NCBI GenBank assembly: GCA_964036155.1
Contig: OZ038423.1
Location: forward strand, 46,763,249-46,827,248
DNA from: Diploscapter coronatus
Taxonomy: Eukaryota > Nematoda > Chromadorea > Rhabditida > Rhabditidae
Direction: 5' to 3'
Length of the DNA: 64,000 nt
Part shown: positions 60,990 to 64,000 of the stretch, one piece after another
How the letters are laid out: every line of letters begins with the position of its first letter
Numbering within the stretch: the stretch's first letter is position 1
Program-made: the position numbers and the translations under genes
The notes under the pieces: model-generated
What the model saw: the letters and a program-made list of their open reading frames with translations, nothing else
Database searches by the model: none
Told to the model about the DNA's origin: nothing

Positions 60990-63900
60990 ATGTGGGTATT
61001 TCCATGGCTACTTTTCACCTGGATTTTTGGAGCTTTGAGGGCTGAGGTAAGACAATTGGCCTCTTCTCTATAAATTGATTTCTTTAGACCGCCGGAGTTC
61101 TAAAATTGAGTTTTTCATCTAATCGAGTGCCCCTAATTTTGGAGACCTGCCTTTCTTCCTGTTCGCCTCCAACCTGGAGTGTCTCTTTAAACCAGGCTGG
61201 CATAAATCAATCAGTCGAAATACCGATTACAGACTATTGGATGGTAAGACTTTGCCAAAAATCTTAAACCATCAGACTTGCCAACTTGACTGTTTGTCCA
61301 TCATTTACTTTAATTTTTGCAAGCAAATTATTTGTCTTAGCTTTAGAAAAATCTATTTACAATCATTTTTCCAAAAATCAAAGACCCATCTCCCCACCAA
61401 CTGAACCATACAGATGGTTTTTGTTAGGCCATCTTTAATGATACCAGAAAGAAAACACATGTCATATTTCAGCTGAACAACAAGTTTACCGTGCGGGTTT
61501 TCGACGGCCACAATTCTAAGGGTAAGAAATTAGAATATTGTTTATCTAGGATATATGAAATTCCTTGTTATCTCTTTTCGCACCCAATTTTCTTGTCATT
61601 CAAATGAGACAATCTTATCTGATATATCAGACCTTTCAAGTTTCTCAACCACCTATATGAATTATCCCAGACTGTTTTTCATCGCTATCCTTCGCCATAG
61701 GTTGAGATATAATGACGATTCTTTGCGAAATAGTCTGATATATCTCCATTTTCGGGATGGATCTTTCATATATTCTGGTTATCACTGATTCTTATCAGCG
61801 GGAGCCCGCACACCTGCCTTTGGGGGACTTGATTTCTTTTGAATAGACATTTTAGGGCATGTCCTCTTGCATTTATGGTCATTTTGCTCACCTGCTGCGT
61901 GTTTCTTTCTCTCTTTCTATCTCTTTCTCTTCATCTCCCTTCCTTTCTTAATCTACATGTATTCTAAGGCAAAATCATAAATCCATACATGATTTTTGCC
62001 ATTAGAATAATAAAAGACTGAACGGAAATGGTGCATTGTAAAATTTTCATCTTCTATGAGAAATATCAAAAATGAAGATCATTAGGGGGAAAAACCATGC
62101 CATTAACAAGCGAATGATAATAAATCATGCCTATCACGCTATCATTGAGAGGCACACTTATGCTTTGTAAACAAAGAAAGAACATTTAGATTTGCTTGGC
62201 TACAAGAATATCGAAGGAATTTCGTCCCGGTCGTTTTCTTCCAACAACATTTTCCTGGATGACGGCGGTATTTTGGAAGTTGGAGCCACGATTCAATGCA
62301 AAGAGTAAACTTTAGGCTAGATTTAAAAATTTTCATTTTAAATTTAGAAACTTCTATGGTGATCGGTGCACGAAAAAATGCATTTCTGAGACCAACAGTA
62401 ACTTCATCTGTCTTTCTGACGGTTCTAGGGCTTGCAAAAGTGGCTGGAAGGGCAAGGACTGTGAATTACGTGAGTTTTATCGACGTAAATTTAAAAAAAA
62501 AAAAAAAAAAACTACCAAATTTCGATGAAGCTCAGCTTTTAAAAGCATTAGTCTTATCACAGTTTGAATAATAAAACATGACCTATCATGAAGATCAGCT
62601 CTTGAGAACCTCATATTCTTCTAAAACCCATGAAAACAACCATATGGTCATCATATACATATCCCATCATTGACCTCTCAAAAATCATCCTGTACTTACA
62701 TTTCAAGTAGGTAAAGTAATATGCCCAATTTTAGCCTCTTGTCAAAATGACTGTTCGAAAAACGGTCGATGTATCGGTCCAAATCAGTGCAAATGTCTGT
62801 CCGGCTACAAAGGTTCCGATTGTTCAGAGGTAAGTTGTCGAAAATGTATTGATTTTTCAAAAATCCGAATTTAGTGTATTCCTTTGGAGGGTTGCGTTCA
62901 CGGAAGATGCTCTCTGAATCGAACCAACACTTGCCAGTGCGACAAGGGGTGGGCGGGACCGTTATGCGATATAGGTAAGTTGAAAAACGTACAAATTCTA
63001 TTTTTTTTGTGTAAAAATCAAATATAAGGAAAATCGAAATTTTACATCGAAAAAGTCCAAATTTCATATTAAAAATCCTAAATTTTTAATTAGAAAATCA
63101 AGACGTTCAAATTTCCAGAACTCGAGTACTGCAAGAATCACACCCCTTGCCAGAACGGAGCGACTTGTCTGAATGGTGGACCCCACGGCTTCAAATGCCA
63201 ATGCTCTCCAGGGTACATGGGAGTTCGCTGTGAAATCCCCGTGTCGAAGCAGATTTGTCGACAGAAGGATATTTGCAAGAATGGTACGTGCTTAAGCATA
63301 TAGTAAATTATAATTTGTAAGCTGACTGGAATATCATTTTTAATTTCAAATTATACCTGCTCAAAGTTAATCGCTAATTATCGGAGTTATGAATTTGAAT
63401 TACATCTGAAAATTTTTGATTTTTTTCTTTGAAACTCAGATTTTTATGGTCGATCATATATTAAAGCATGATGGTTTAAAATAATTCAAATCCAAAACTT
63501 ATTGTTCAAATCTAAAATCCAATTTCTTTCATATGCTAATTAGATAGTCTCTATAGTGCCTGTACCTCTACACGTATTGCGTAAGTATTGAGTTGAGTAC
63601 CTTCTTTCTTCCTTTCGTCTTTTTATTTTTCGTTCCAATAGGTCACATTATCCTTGAAGTTGATGTGCTCTAGACTCCTCGGACTGAAAATATAGAAAAA
63701 CTTGCGAAAATTCGGAAAATTGAGTTTCTTTTTCGAAAATACTCAAATTTAGGAGGAAGATGCATACCGAAGGGCGCCAATGTCTATGATTGCGAATGTA
63801 GAAGAGGCTTCAAGGGCCGTTATTGCGAAATAAAAGTCCAGGGATGTGATTCGACGGTTTGCAGGTGAGACAATTTTTGGTTTTCCTTAAAACCTATTGG

Positions 63901-64000
63901 GAAAAGGCTCATTTTCATGGAAAATGTTTACCTCTTTTCAGCCCTAACTCTCTCTGCATCGAATCTCACGATGGTAAAGCTTCCTGCAAGTGCCGGCCTT
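60990..64000 (+). CDS. DSL-family Notch ligand, incomplete at the right edge
   Basis: Membrane or secreted ligand for LIN-12/GLP-1-type Notch receptors. Exons: 60990-61046, 61088-61243, 61473-61521, 62190-62304, 62348-62469, 62735-62829, 62875-62974, 63119-63283, 63753-63864, and 63942 to the edge, all in phase. A signal peptide (MWVFPWLLFTWIFGALRAE) leads to an N-terminal module with paired Cys (ETCLSSCSPPTW). The DSL domain follows: VGATIQCKENFYGDRC, then KKCISETNSNFIC and ACKSGWKGKDC. EGF repeats come next, beginning SCQNDCSKNGRC, CIPLEGCVHGRC, YCKNHTPCQNGATC, ICRQKDICKNGGRC and GCDSTVCSPNSLC. The fifth is cut by the edge. APX-1 or ARG-1 type ligands fit better than LAG-2, which has two EGF repeats. 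The transmembrane segment, if any, is outside the window. Confidence 0.92.

Noticed and set aside
1..64000. Bacterial-type features (operons with Shine-Dalgarno sites, CRISPR, insertion sequences)
   Set aside because: The intron-exon structure and gene content are entirely animal. No such features were seen.

Overview
The window is nuclear DNA from a nematode, most likely a rhabditid and not an obvious copy of Caenorhabditis elegans. The background is AT-rich. Most introns are about 40-50 nt and end in TTTCAG or a similar acceptor, and every gene I recognise has a close C. elegans-type counterpart. Because coding regions are split into short exons, I rebuilt each gene by joining exons at GT-AG (once GC-AG) sites. 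I accepted a model only where reading phase stayed continuous and the summed exons divided by three.

Layout: 719-10551 (+) beta-spectrin (unc-70), 27 exons, about 2410 aa. 12139-16566 (-) class A GPCR, 440 aa. 20805-23878 (+) nicotinic-type Cys-loop receptor subunit, 483 aa. 25838-29895 (-) sulfatase, 609 aa. About 8 kb with no gene found. 37875-39927 (-) second class A GPCR, 346 aa. 43114-44588 (-) SMOC-type matricellular protein, 260 aa. 46907-50834 (-) ABCB10-like mitochondrial half ABC transporter, 673 aa. 51320-53884 (-) innexin, 465 aa, with two extra exons at 55436-55777 that encode a second, interchangeable-looking N-terminus. 56489-56896 (+) small secreted orphan, 106 aa. 60990 to the right edge (+) Delta/Serrate/LAG-2 (DSL) Notch ligand, incomplete. 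A possible exon of another minus-strand gene touches the left edge.

The genes do not form one pathway. Several act at the neuronal or epithelial cell surface (spectrin skeleton, acetylcholine-type channel, two peptide-type GPCRs, gap junction protein), and two act in developmental signalling (SMOC, DSL ligand). From memory, several counterparts lie on C. elegans chromosome V, so this looks like conserved linkage.

The least expected material is non-coding. Many introns of the minus-strand genes carry TAATTA-rich units with a roughly 21-bp period that run into the splice sites. At least three short sequence families are scattered across the window. There are also small inverted-repeat elements, including a hAT-like one inside a sulfatase intron. 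The best hypothesis for a new gene-level feature is the innexin alternative first-exon pair, which would swap the cytoplasmic N-terminus, first membrane segment and first extracellular loop.
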